Source: Burkholderiales bacterium
Lineage (GTDB): Bacteria; Pseudomonadota; Gammaproteobacteria; Burkholderiales; Usitatibacteraceae
Direction: 5' to 3'
Assembly: GCA_017880705.1 (NCBI GenBank)
Contig: JADGRS010000029.1
Span: 1 to 14,444, forward strand
DNA length: 14,444 nucleotides
The notes under the pieces were generated by a model. The model saw only the letters and a program-made list of their open reading frames with translations, made no database searches and was not told where the DNA came from. Both the position numbers and the translations under genes were made by a program. This document shows positions 6,576 to 13,610 of the stretch, piece by piece; positions within the stretch are counted from its first letter, which is position 1, and the number at the start of each line of letters is the position of its first letter.

Positions 6576-7310
6576 TCAGGTGGCCTTCGCGAGGAAGTCG
6601 CGCGCATCGCCGCCGCGCATGCGCGCGAGCGGAAGCAGGATCGGGAATTCCGCGCTGCCCGTTTCGGTGACGAGCGCGGGCTCGCCGCATACCCACGCGC
6701 CGAGGTCGAGGTAGCCCTTCAGGAGGGGAGGCAGCGTCACCGGCCGCGTGTTCGAGAGGCTGTCGAGCGGAAGATGGCGGCGCGGGAAGACGCGATAGTC
6801 CTCGGGGCTCACGAAGCGCGCGCACGCCATGCGATGGATCGAGGCCACCGCGTGGCCCCCGTCGCGTAGCGTGACGCTCGCGGCGCCGAAGACGTAGTCG
6901 TAGCGGTTCTCGATGAGGTAGCGCGCGAGCGCGGACCACAGGTGCGTCATCACGCTCGCGTACGGATAGCGCGGGTCGACGCACGGGCGATCGATCTCGA
7001 CCATGCGCTCGCGAAGCACGACCAGCAGCGCGAGGTCGAAATCGCGGTCCGCCATGTAGCCGCCCGCCCGGCGGGCATCCCCGGGCGACAGGATGCGATA
7101 CGCTCCGACGACGTCGCCGGACTTCGCGTCGCGCACGACGAGATGGTCGCTGTGCTCCTCGAAGCGTTCGTGGCCGGGACGCGATTCGTTGTCTCGCGCG
7201 AGGACCCTTTCGCGAAGGGCTCGAGCCTGGGAGATGTGGGCCTCGTCGCGGACAATTCCCGCGTCGAAGCCCGTCGCTTGCGGCTGCATGCTGCGCGCCT
7301 GCGCTGCCAT
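6576..7310 (-). CDS. olsB: OlsB-like L-ornithine N-alpha-acyltransferase (GNAT/hemolysin-type family)
   Basis: The 244-residue, probably cytosolic protein has a GNAT-like fold: RFEEHSDHLVVRD (49-61), VGAYRIL (68-74), VEIDRPCVDPRYP (104-116), LWSALARYL (124-132) and YVFGAASV (139-146). Its C-terminal PPLLKGYLDLGAWVCGEPA (194-212) followed by EFPILLPLARM (221-231) is characteristic of OlsB and its relatives. OlsB transfers a 3-hydroxyacyl group from acyl carrier protein to ornithine, the first step of the phosphorus-free ornithine lipids. The second acyltransferase, olsA, is not in this window. AGGAGG lies 4 nt before the ATG. A triple Pho box sits upstream, so strong induction by phosphate starvation is expected. 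The exact amino-acid acceptor is inferred. Confidence 0.85.
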   Translation of the reverse strand: MAAQARSMQPQATGFDAGIVRDEAHISQARALRERVLARDNESRPGHERFEEHSDHLVVRDAKSGDVVGAYRILSPGDARRAGGYMADRDFDLALLVVLRERMVEIDRPCVDPRYPYASVMTHLWSALARYLIENRYDYVFGAASVTLRDGGHAVASIHRMACARFVSPEDYRVFPRRHLPLDSLSNTRPVTLPPLLKGYLDLGAWVCGEPALVTETGSAEFPILLPLARMRGGDARDFLAKAT

Positions 7311-7331
7311 CGGTCCTCCTCGTTGCCCCAG

Positions 7332-7376
7332 AGCTTAGGAACCCTGCGTGACAGGCCCATGACAGTGGGGTGACGG
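7332..7376 (-). promoter_or_regulatory. Triple Pho box and -10 element of olsB
   Basis: Read on the minus strand there are three near-consensus half-sites at 11-bp steps: CCGTCAC (7376-7370), CTGTCAT (7365-7359) and CTGTCAC (7354-7348). Ten bp later comes the -10-like TAAGCT (7337-7332). The predicted start near 7325 leaves a short leader containing AGGAGG. This is the most complete PhoB-binding site in the window. Confidence 0.9.
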
Positions 7377-7382
7377 CTCCGT

Positions 7383-7411
7383 TTGACCCGCGCGCCGTGG
7401 AACCGGAGAAT
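7383..7411 (+). promoter_or_regulatory. Candidate housekeeping promoter of the SnoaL-like gene pair
   Basis: TTGACC (7383-7388) and GAGAAT (7406-7411) are separated by 17 bp, a sigma-70 arrangement about 40 bp before the ATG at 7454. It is divergent from, and 7 bp away from, the olsB Pho box, which points the other way. Confidence 0.45.
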
Positions 7412-7453
7412 TTCCGGCAACACCCGCCATCTCGTTGAACAGGGACCCTGCAA

Positions 7454-7798
7454 ATGCCCAACACCGCCGTCGATGTCGTCCAGCGCCAGGTCGATGCGTA
7501 CAACGCGCGCGACCTGGAGCGATTCGTGGCGCAGTTCAGCGACGGGGTGCAGGTGTTCCGGCCGCCCTCGACGCAGCCCGCGATCTCGGGCAAGGCCCGG
7601 CTCGCGGAGTACTACGCGGCGAATCGGTTCAACCTTCCCGCGCTTCGGGCCGACATTCTCAATCGCATCGCGCTCGGCGGCCGCGTGATCGACCACGAGC
7701 GCATCCACGGGGTGCGCGATGAGCCGTTCGAGGTCGCGGCGGTCTACGACGTCGTGGACGGCCTCATCCGGACCGTCTGGTTCTTCGCGGCCGATTGA
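7454..7798 (+). CDS. NTF2/SnoaL-like domain protein
   Basis: The 114-residue, probably cytosolic protein resembles the nuclear transport factor 2 / SnoaL superfamily: an N-terminal helix (VVQRQVDAYNARDLERFVAQF), then FRPPSTQPAISGKARLAEYYA and a strand-rich C-terminal half ending in VYDVVDGLIRTVWFF. Members are small cone-shaped proteins that act as isomerases, hydrolases or binding modules; no catalytic residues point to one reaction. AGGGA (7441-7445) lies 8 nt before the ATG. The stop overlaps the next ATG by one base, so the two genes are translationally coupled. Its position between olsB and pstB suggests, but does not show, a link to phosphate stress. Confidence 0.8.
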   Translation: MPNTAVDVVQRQVDAYNARDLERFVAQFSDGVQVFRPPSTQPAISGKARLAEYYAANRFNLPALRADILNRIALGGRVIDHERIHGVRDEPFEVAAVYDVVDGLIRTVWFFAAD

Positions 7799-8163
7799 TG
7801 GAATACCACCTCAGCCTCGTGCCCCATCCCCGCTACCTGCATGCGTCGGTCACCGGGACCCACAGCGCGGAGAACGCGGCGAGGTTCCTGCGCGAAGTCC
7901 GCGAGGCGTGCGCGAGCCAGGGCGTCTCGGCGGTCCTCCTCGAGGTGAAGCTCTCGGGGCCGAGCCTCGCCATCGGAAGCATCTTCAACGTGATCTCGCA
8001 GGAAAGCGGGTGGGGAAGGATGCTGCGCAAGGTCGCCTATGTCGACGCCTCGGATCGCGACCCCGCGAAGATCAAGTTCGCCGAGACGGTCGCACTGAAC
8101 CGCGGCGTCAACGTTCGATTGTTCGCGAGCGTCGAGGAGGCCGGGCGATGGCTTGCGCAGTGA
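7798..8163 (+). CDS. SpoIIAA/STAS-like small protein
   Basis: The 121-residue protein has no signal peptide or membrane segment. Its alternating strands and helices (YLHASVTGTHSAENAARFLREV, then VSAVLLEVKLSG, VAYVDASD, VRLFASVEEAGRWL) resemble the SpoIIAA-like (STAS/SEC14-type) family found in many proteobacteria, whose role is mostly unknown; STAS folds often serve in regulation or lipid/nucleotide binding. The ATG at 7798 shares a base with the preceding TGA. The stop is 12 bp from the convergent pstB stop, leaving no room for a normal terminator. The family assignment is moderate. Confidence 0.65.
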   Translation: MEYHLSLVPHPRYLHASVTGTHSAENAARFLREVREACASQGVSAVLLEVKLSGPSLAIGSIFNVISQESGWGRMLRKVAYVDASDRDPAKIKFAETVALNRGVNVRLFASVEEAGRWLAQ

Positions 8164-8175
8164 GCGCGACCGAGC

Positions 8176-8982
8176 CTAGCCGAAGCGACCGGTGATGTAG
8201 TCCTCGGTCTCCTGCTTGCCCGGCTTCAGGAAGATCTGGTTGGTCTCGCCGAACTCGATCAGCTCGCCCAGGTACATGTACGCGGTGTAGTCGGAAACGC
8301 GCGCCGCCTGCTGCATGTTGTGCGTCACGATCACCACGGTGTAGTCCACCTTGAGCTCGGTGATGAGCTCCTCGATCTTCGCCGTCGAGATCGGGTCCAG
8401 CGCCGAGCAGGGCTCGTCGAGCAGCAGGATCTCCGGGCGCACGGCGACGCCGCGGGCGATGCACAGGCGCTGCTGCTGGCCGCCCGACAGGCTGTGGCCG
8501 CTCTGGTGCAGCTTGTCCTTGGCTTCCTTCCAGAGCGCCGCCTTGGTGAGCGCCCACTCGACGCGCTCGTCCATGCGCGCGCGCGACAGGTTTTCGAAGA
8601 GGCGCACGCCGAACGCGATGTTGTCGTAGATCGACATGGGGAAGGGCGTGGGCTTCTGGAACACCATGCCGATCTTCGCGCGGATGAGCGACACGTCCTG
8701 CTTGGAGGTCAGCACGTTCTCGTCGCCCAACAGCACCTCGCCCTCGGCGCGCTGCTCGGGGTAGAGCTCGAACATGCGATTGAAGGTGCGCAGCAGCGTC
8801 GACTTGCCGCATCCCGACGGGCCGATGAACGCCGTCACGCGATTCTCCGGGATCTCGAGGCTCACGCCCTTCAATGCGTGGAAGGACCCGTAGTAGAAAT
8901 TGAGGTTGCGCACCCTCAGCTTCGCGGCCCGCGCGGGCTCCGCGACCTTTTCCGGCATGGCGTGCATCACGGAGGCGGGCAT
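8176..8982 (-). CDS. pstB: Phosphate ABC transporter ATP-binding protein PstB
   Basis: The 268-residue ATPase of the high-affinity phosphate importer has Walker [10 protein letters not shown] (54-62), Q-loop [10 protein letters not shown] (106-115), signature LSGGQQQR (165-172), Walker B ILLLDEP (185-191) and switch histidine H221. These details ([23 protein letters not shown]) are typical of PstB. The N-terminus before [12 protein letters not shown] could begin at any of three Met codons (residues 1, 6 or 9); I kept the longest. It starts 3 bp after the pstA stop. It works with PstC and PstA and, through PhoU, relays phosphate status to PhoR. No phoU follows it. Confidence 0.96.
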   Translation of the reverse strand: MPASVMHAMPEKVAEPARAAKLRVRNLNFYYGSFHALKGVSLEIPENRVTAFIGPSGCGKSTLLRTFNRMFELYPEQRAEGEVLLGDENVLTSKQDVSLIRAKIGMVFQKPTPFPMSIYDNIAFGVRLFENLSRARMDERVEWALTKAALWKEAKDKLHQSGHSLSGGQQQRLCIARGVAVRPEILLLDEPCSALDPISTAKIEELITELKVDYTVVIVTHNMQQAARVSDYTAYMYLGELIEFGETNQIFLKPGKQETEDYITGRFG

Positions 8983-8985
8983 CGG

Positions 8986-9834
8986 CTACTTCCTGAAGAG
9001 CGCGCGCGCGGCGATGTTGAGCCCGAGCACGAAGAGCGTGATGAGGGTGGCGCCGCCCCAGGCGAGCCGCTGCCAGTCCTCGTAGGGGCTCATCGCGAAC
9101 TGGAAAATGACCACCGGGAGGTTGGCCATGGGCCGGTTCATGTCGGACGACCAGAACTGGTTGTTGAGGGCGGTGAAGAGGAGCGGCGCGGTCTCGCCCG
9201 TGATGCGCGCGATCGCGAGCAGGACGCCGGTGACGATGCCCGCGCGCGCGGCGCGATAGGAGATCATCGTGACCACCTTCCAGCTGGGCGCGCCGAGCGC
9301 GGCGGCCGCTTCGCGCAGGCTGTTGGGCACGAGTTTGAGCATGTCGTCGGTGGTGCGCACCACGACCGGGACCACGATGATCGCGAGCGCGACGGCTCCG
9401 GCCCACCCGGAGAAATGCTTGGCTTGCGCGACGTAGATCGCGTAAACGAAGAGGCCGATCACGATCGAGGGCGCGGACAGCAGCACGTCGTTGATGAACC
9501 GCGTCGCCGGCGCGAGCCAGCCGCGGCCGCCGAATTCCGCGAGGTAGGTCCCGGCGAGGATGCCGACCGGCGTGCCGATGAGGGTTCCCGCGCCGGCCAT
9601 GAGCACGCTGCCGTAGATCGCGTTGGCGAGGCCGCCGTCGCCGCCGGGAGGCGGCGTCATCTGGGCGAAGAGCGAGGGGCGCAGCGCCGAGGCGCCTTCC
9701 CAGAGAAGCACCACGACGATCCAGATCAGCCAGAAGAGTCCGAACGCGAGCGCCCCGGTCGACACGCCCATCATGAGCGAGTTCATGCGCTTGCGGCGCC
9801 GGTAGATGGGATTCATCGCCGAGACCGGGTTCAC
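8986..9834 (-). CDS. pstA: Phosphate ABC transporter permease PstA
   Basis: The 282-residue inner-membrane permease has about six transmembrane segments, starting with [19 protein letters not shown] near residues 27-45. The cytoplasmic EAA-type loop that contacts PstB is visible as [31 protein letters not shown], and [14 protein letters not shown] is typical of PstA. I chose the GTG at 9834-9832: it overlaps the pstC TGA in a GTGA arrangement and has AAGGGA 8 nt upstream. The ATG at 9816, six codons on, lacks a ribosome-binding site but gives an equally good protein (276 residues). The frame stays open far upstream inside pstC; that extension is not real. Confidence 0.93.
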   Translation of the reverse strand: MNPVSAMNPIYRRRKRMNSLMMGVSTGALAFGLFWLIWIVVVLLWEGASALRPSLFAQMTPPPGGDGGLANAIYGSVLMAGAGTLIGTPVGILAGTYLAEFGGRGWLAPATRFINDVLLSAPSIVIGLFVYAIYVAQAKHFSGWAGAVALAIIVVPVVVRTTDDMLKLVPNSLREAAAALGAPSWKVVTMISYRAARAGIVTGVLLAIARITGETAPLLFTALNNQFWSSDMNRPMANLPVVIFQFAMSPYEDWQRLAWGGATLITLFVLGLNIAARALFRK

Positions 9835-10850
9835 GTGCGCGTCCCTTCGCCCTTGGCGAGCTGCAGCAGCAGGAGCTTCGACAGCGCGAGCACGATGGTC
9901 GTGATGAGGAACAGGAGAAGCCCCAGCTCGATCAACGCCGAGGTGTAGAGCTCGCCGACCGCCTCGGTGAACTCGTTCGCAAGAGCGGAGGCGATCGAGT
10001 TGCCCGGGGCGAAGAGCGAGGCCGAAAGGTGGTGGGCGTTGCCGATCACGAACGTGACCGCCATCGTCTCGCCGAGCGCGCGGCCCAGTCCGAGCATCAC
10101 CCCGCCGATCACGCCGACCTTCGTGTACGGCAGCACGACGCGCCAGACGACTTCCCATGTGGTCGAGCCGAGGCCGTACGCCGATTCCTTCAGCATCGCC
10201 GGCACCAGCTCGAACACGTCGCGCATCACCGCGGTGATGAACGGAATCACCATCACCGCGAGGATGATTCCGGCGGCGAGCATGCCGATGCCCATGGGCG
10301 CGCCCGAGAAGAGCAAGCCCAGCCCCGGCACCTTGCCGATGGTGTGCGCAAGGAGCGGCTGCACGCGCTCCTGGAAGATCGGGACGAAGACGAAGAGTCC
10401 CCACATCCCGTAGATGATGCTGGGGATCGCGGCGAGCATCTCGATCGCGGTGCCGAGCGGGCGGCGCAGCCATACGGGCGAGAGCTCCGTGAGGAAGATC
10501 GAGATGCCGAAGCTCACCGGGATCGCGATGGCGAGCGCGATGAAGGACGTCACCAGCGTTCCGAAGATCGGCACCAGCGCGCCGAATTGCTCCTTGACCG
10601 GATCCCACTCCGCGCTCCACAGGAACTCCAATCCGAACTTGCGGATCGACGGCATGCTGCCGATGAGGAGCGATACGAGGATCGCAGCCAGGAGGCTGAA
10701 CACCAGGAATGCGAAGAACCGGGTGATGTTCCGGAATATCGCATCCATCAGCGCGTTTTTTCGCGGCATGAAGGGCTTCGGAGCGTGGTCGGTCACGGCC
10801 CCGGGAATATCCCGGGGCGCCATCGTCGCACTATCCAACACTGCGCTCAT
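9831..10850 (-). CDS. pstC: Phosphate ABC transporter permease PstC
   Basis: The 339-residue inner-membrane permease has a hydrophilic N-terminal tail of about 40 residues, then six or so transmembrane segments, the first [20 protein letters not shown]. The EAA loop is [31 protein letters not shown], followed by [16 protein letters not shown], diagnostic of PstC. There is no good Shine-Dalgarno sequence before the ATG at 10850; Met10 (10823) is an alternative start. A 12-bp perfect stem-loop lies in the gap after pstS, and a second strong hairpin lies within the first codons of pstC, so pstC expression may be held below that of pstS. Confidence 0.95.
   Translation of the reverse strand: MSAVLDSATMAPRDIPGAVTDHAPKPFMPRKNALMDAIFRNITRFFAFLVFSLLAAILVSLLIGSMPSIRKFGLEFLWSAEWDPVKEQFGALVPIFGTLVTSFIALAIAIPVSFGISIFLTELSPVWLRRPLGTAIEMLAAIPSIIYGMWGLFVFVPIFQERVQPLLAHTIGKVPGLGLLFSGAPMGIGMLAAGIILAVMVIPFITAVMRDVFELVPAMLKESAYGLGSTTWEVVWRVVLPYTKVGVIGGVMLGLGRALGETMAVTFVIGNAHHLSASLFAPGNSIASALANEFTEAVGELYTSALIELGLLLFLITTIVLALSKLLLLQLAKGEGTRT
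10798..10818. other. GC-rich hairpin in the pstC 5' coding region
   Basis: GCCCCGGGA (10798-10806) and TCCCGGGGC (10810-10818) form a perfect 9-bp inverted repeat around the loop ATA. It lies about 11-17 codons into pstC, where it could hinder translation or protect the mRNA. It encodes part of the hydrophilic tail, which is poorly constrained. Confidence 0.6.
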
Positions 10851-10881
10851 GGAGGGCTCGCGATGCCTTTGGATTCCACGC

Positions 10882-10913
10882 GACGAAGGGCAGCCGCAAG
10901 ACTGCCCTTCGTC
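10882..10913 (-). other. Perfect stem-loop between pstS and pstC
   Basis: GACGAAGGGCAG (10882-10893) and CTGCCCTTCGTC (10902-10913) are perfect 12-bp complements around an 8-nt loop, 25 bp after the pstS stop. On the minus strand no U tract follows, so it is more likely a partial terminator, or a structure that blocks 3' exonucleases and makes pstS mRNA more abundant than pstCAB, as often seen for binding-protein genes. Confidence 0.8.
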
Positions 10914-10938
10914 ATGGTGGTGGTCCGGTCGGACGCCG

Positions 10939-11970
10939 TCAATAGACCGGCTTGCCGCCGCTGTCCTTGATGTTGGCTTTCCAGGATGTCTGGATCTGCT
11001 TCACCACGTTGTCCGGAAGCGGCACGTAGTCGAGGCTTGAGGCGAGCTTGTCGCCTTCCGCGCCGTAGGCCCAGTCGAAGAACTTGAGCACTTCCTTCGC
11101 GACCTCGGGCTTCGCCTGGCTCTTGTGCATCAGGATGAACGTGGCGCCGCTGATCGGCCATGCGTTCTTGCCGGCCTGGTCGGTGAGGATGAGATAGAAG
11201 CCGGGAGCCTTGCTCCAATCCGCGTTCGCCGCCGCGGCCTTGAAGGCTTCCGCATTGGCCTGGACGTATTCCCCGTCGCGATTCTGCACCGCGGCCGACG
11301 TCATCTTGTTCTGGAGGGCGTACGCGTATTCGACGTAGCCGATGGCGCCCGCGATGCGCTGCACGTACGAAGCGACTCCCTCGTTGCCTTTGCCGCCGAC
11401 GCCGGCGGGCCAGTTCACCGAGGTGCCTTCGCCCACCTTCGTCTTCCACTCGGGGCTCATCTTCGAGAGATAGTTCACCCAGATGAAGGTGGTTCCGGAG
11501 CCGTCGGAGCGATGCACCACGGTGATGTCCTGCGCCGGAAGCTTCACCCCCTTGTTGAGGGCCGCGATCGCCGGATCGTCCCACTTGGTGATCTTGCCGA
11601 GATAGATGTCGGCCAGCGCCTGGCCCGTCAGCCGCAGCTCGCCCGATTTCACGCCCGGAAGATTCACCACGGGCACGTCACCGCCGATGACCGTCGGGAA
11701 CTGGGTGAGCCCTTCCTTGTCGAGTTCCTCGGGCTTGAGCGGCATGTCCGAGGCGCCGAAATCGACCGTCTTGGCGGTGATCTGCTTGATGCCGCCGCCG
11801 GAGCCGATCGACTGGTAGTTCAATCCGGTTCCGGTGCTCTTCTTGTATGCGTCGGCCCACTTGGCGTAGATCGGGTAGGGGAATGTGGCGCCCGCGCCGG
11901 TGATTTCGGCCGCGATTGCATTGGATGCGCCCGCCAGCGCTGCGGAAGCCAGGATGACCTTCAATTTCAC
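10939..11970 (-). CDS. pstS: Periplasmic phosphate-binding protein PstS
   Basis: The 343-residue protein is the usual PstS length. The signal peptide is about residues 1-20, with likely cleavage after AIA before AEITGAG. Phosphate-binding blocks are visible: GAGATFPYP (25-33), [17 protein letters not shown] and [10 protein letters not shown]. It captures phosphate in the periplasm and delivers it to PstC/PstA. The start codon is GTG (11970-11968), preceded by AGAGGAG with 7 nt spacing. A Pho box with a good -10 lies 32-65 bp upstream. It is the first gene of pstS-pstC-pstA-pstB. Confidence 0.97.
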   Translation of the reverse strand: MKLKVILASAALAGASNAIAAEITGAGATFPYPIYAKWADAYKKSTGTGLNYQSIGSGGGIKQITAKTVDFGASDMPLKPEELDKEGLTQFPTVIGGDVPVVNLPGVKSGELRLTGQALADIYLGKITKWDDPAIAALNKGVKLPAQDITVVHRSDGSGTTFIWVNYLSKMSPEWKTKVGEGTSVNWPAGVGGKGNEGVASYVQRIAGAIGYVEYAYALQNKMTSAAVQNRDGEYVQANAEAFKAAAANADWSKAPGFYLILTDQAGKNAWPISGATFILMHKSQAKPEVAKEVLKFFDWAYGAEGDKLASSLDYVPLPDNVVKQIQTSWKANIKDSGGKPVY

Positions 11971-12001
11971 GTTGCAGCTCCTCTTGGATGCGAACGTGAG
12001 G

Positions 12002-12035
12002 ACTATAGGCGACGCATATGACGGTTCCGTGACCG
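12002..12035 (-). promoter_or_regulatory. Pho box and -10 element of pstSCAB
   Basis: On the minus strand CGGTCAC (12035-12029) and CCGTCAT (12024-12018) are separated by 4 bp. Ten bp later is TATAGT (12007-12002), the best -10 in the window. The predicted start near 11995 gives a leader of about 25 nt that contains AGAGGAG. An inverted repeat, GGTTCCG (12023-12029) and CGGAACC (12038-12044), overlaps the box. Confidence 0.88.
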
Positions 12036-12054
12036 AGCGGAACCGGCCCCCCGG

Positions 12055-13542
12055 CTATCGGCCGAGGTCGAGCGCGCCCGTGAGGTCTCCGGTGTTGGGC
12101 CTCACCCCCGGAAGCGGCTCGAGCCCGAAGCGCCGCGTGATGAGCTTCAGGATCGAGGTGGTGTCGTACGACGTGTGATCGACGTAGCCGCGCTTCGCGA
12201 AGGGCGAGACGATCAGCGTCGGCACGCGCGTCGCCGGTCCCCAGCGATCGCCCCAGCCCGGTCCCGAGGGCGGCGGCACGTGGTCCCAGTAGCCGCCGTT
12301 CTCGTCGTAGGTCACGACGACGACCATGCCCTTCCATTGCGGGCTCTTCTCGAGACGCTCGAGGAGCTCCGCGATGTGGATGTCGCCGCTGTGAATGTCC
12401 GTGTAGCTCGGATGCTGGGTGAGGCGGCCCGCGGGCTTGTAGAACGAGACCTGCGGCAGCGTGCCGCGATCGATCGCCGCGAGAAACTCCTCGCCATCCT
12501 TGAGATGCTGCGCGCGATCGTCGGTGCCCGGTGCGAATCGCGCGAAATAGTTGAAGGGTTGATGGTGCGGCTGGAAGTTCGGGCTTCCGCCCTCGCGCGT
12601 ATAGATGACGGCGCGTTTTTCGGCGGCGGGCCGGCGGCCGTCGCGCAGGGCTTCGTTCCACGCGCCGGCGTACCACGCCCACGACACGCTCTTCGCGGAA
12701 AGCGTGTCGCCGATGGTCTTCGCGACCTGGGGTGGGATCGGATTCTGCGCCGCGTCGGCCAGGTCGGGGCTCGCGCCCGCGGCGGGCGCAATGCCGCTCG
12801 GCTGGTAGGGAGGCTGCGACGTGTTGACCGCGTAGCCATCGGGCGTCACTTGCCCGTCGAACACGGCCACGGGCCCCTCGAGCACCGAGGCGGGCGAGTT
12901 GGGCCGCTTCTTGAGCAACCCCCTGTCGTCGAGTTGCGCGCGCATCGAGGCGGGCGCGTCCGGATAGACCGGCGTGCATGCGCAGATCAGCCACTGATGG
13001 TTCAGGAAGGAGCCGCCGAACGCGCCCATGAAGAAATTGTCGGCGAGCGTGTAGCGGCGCGCCCACCGCCAGACCTTCTGCGAGGAGCCGTCGTAATAAC
13101 CCATGGTCCACGCGCCGACGGTCGTCATCGCCACGAACTTGTCGTTGCGCCCGCCGTCGATCTGCTCGATGTTCTGGTAGTAGTTGTGGATCGGGCTCGG
13201 AACGATCTCGTCGATGCGCCGGCTCACGGGCGGCTGGTCGATGCGAAACGGCGCGTTCGGAAGCCCGCTCGGATAACGCGGATCGGGCTTGCCTCCGGCA
13301 TAGACGGGCGGCAGGTGGGGCAGCGGCTTGCCGTCGTGGTCGAGTTGCGTCTTCTGCCCGGCCGTCGCATCGGCGACGCCGTTCGCTCCGGGGAAGAGCC
13401 CGTACATGTTGTCGAAGCTGTGGTTCTCGGCGTAGATCACGACGATCGTCTGGATCGCCTCGAGCGGCGCCTGGCTCGGCGGCATGGCGCCGCATGCGGC
13501 GAGAAGCAGGGCGAGGAGCGGTGCGAGTCGATTGCGTATCAT
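12055..13542 (-). CDS. Acid phosphatase / phospholipase C-family phosphoesterase lipoprotein (AcpA-like)
   Basis: The 495-residue protein belongs to the phosphoesterase family shared by AcpA-type acid phosphatases and bacterial phospholipases C. A short signal ends in the lipobox LAAC (Cys17), so it should be a lipoprotein of the cell envelope. Family blocks are AENHSFDNMYGLFPGANG (38-55, metal site), GAFGGSFLNHQW (about 172-183, with the probable nucleophile Ser), and TYDENGGYWDHVPPP (about 410-424). It probably releases phosphate from organic esters. AAGGA lies 5 nt before the ATG. I see no convincing Pho box upstream. It ends 85 bp before the pstS start, so read-through into pst is possible. 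The substrate (phosphomonoester or phospholipid) cannot be decided. Confidence 0.88.
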   Translation of the reverse strand: MIRNRLAPLLALLLAACGAMPPSQAPLEAIQTIVVIYAENHSFDNMYGLFPGANGVADATAGQKTQLDHDGKPLPHLPPVYAGGKPDPRYPSGLPNAPFRIDQPPVSRRIDEIVPSPIHNYYQNIEQIDGGRNDKFVAMTTVGAWTMGYYDGSSQKVWRWARRYTLADNFFMGAFGGSFLNHQWLICACTPVYPDAPASMRAQLDDRGLLKKRPNSPASVLEGPVAVFDGQVTPDGYAVNTSQPPYQPSGIAPAAGASPDLADAAQNPIPPQVAKTIGDTLSAKSVSWAWYAGAWNEALRDGRRPAAEKRAVIYTREGGSPNFQPHHQPFNYFARFAPGTDDRAQHLKDGEEFLAAIDRGTLPQVSFYKPAGRLTQHPSYTDIHSGDIHIAELLERLEKSPQWKGMVVVVTYDENGGYWDHVPPPSGPGWGDRWGPATRVPTLIVSPFAKRGYVDHTSYDTTSILKLITRRFGLEPLPGVRPNTGDLTGALDLGR

Positions 13543-13610
13543 GGAAATCCTTCGCCGTGGTTCCGATCGGTGAATGCGGCGACGAGTATACCTAGGTAAA
13601 GTGATCGGCC
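13543..13610. promoter_or_regulatory. Divergent promoter region between the AcpA-like gene and aceE
   Basis: Only 68 bp separate the two start codons. The most notable elements are the 10-bp palindrome TACCTAGGTA (13589-13598) and, on the minus strand, TATACT overlapping it as a possible -10 for the phosphatase gene. No convincing -35 or Pho box is visible for either direction. The palindrome could be an operator serving both genes. Confidence 0.4.

Noticed and set aside
6553..6578. Bidirectional terminator between dgkA and olsB
   Set aside because: The 20-bp gap is GC-rich, but I could not find a clean stem with a U tract on either strand.
8320..9948. Open frame of 542 codons on the plus strand opposite pstB and pstA
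   Set aside because: Highly Arg/Asp/His/Glu-rich shadow of the conserved transporter genes; no domain is recognisable and no ribosome-binding context is needed to explain it.
9835..10620. Upstream extension of the pstA frame into pstC
   Set aside because: The added residues are an out-of-frame reading of pstC; PstA homology begins near the GTG at 9834.
12175..13599. Open frame of 474 codons opposite the AcpA-like gene
   Set aside because: Shadow frame; the minus-strand protein has a signal peptide, lipobox and family motifs, this one has none.
13543..13610. Pho box for the AcpA-like gene
   Set aside because: CTTTACC and TATACTC are 11 bp apart on the minus strand but match the half-site consensus at too few positions.
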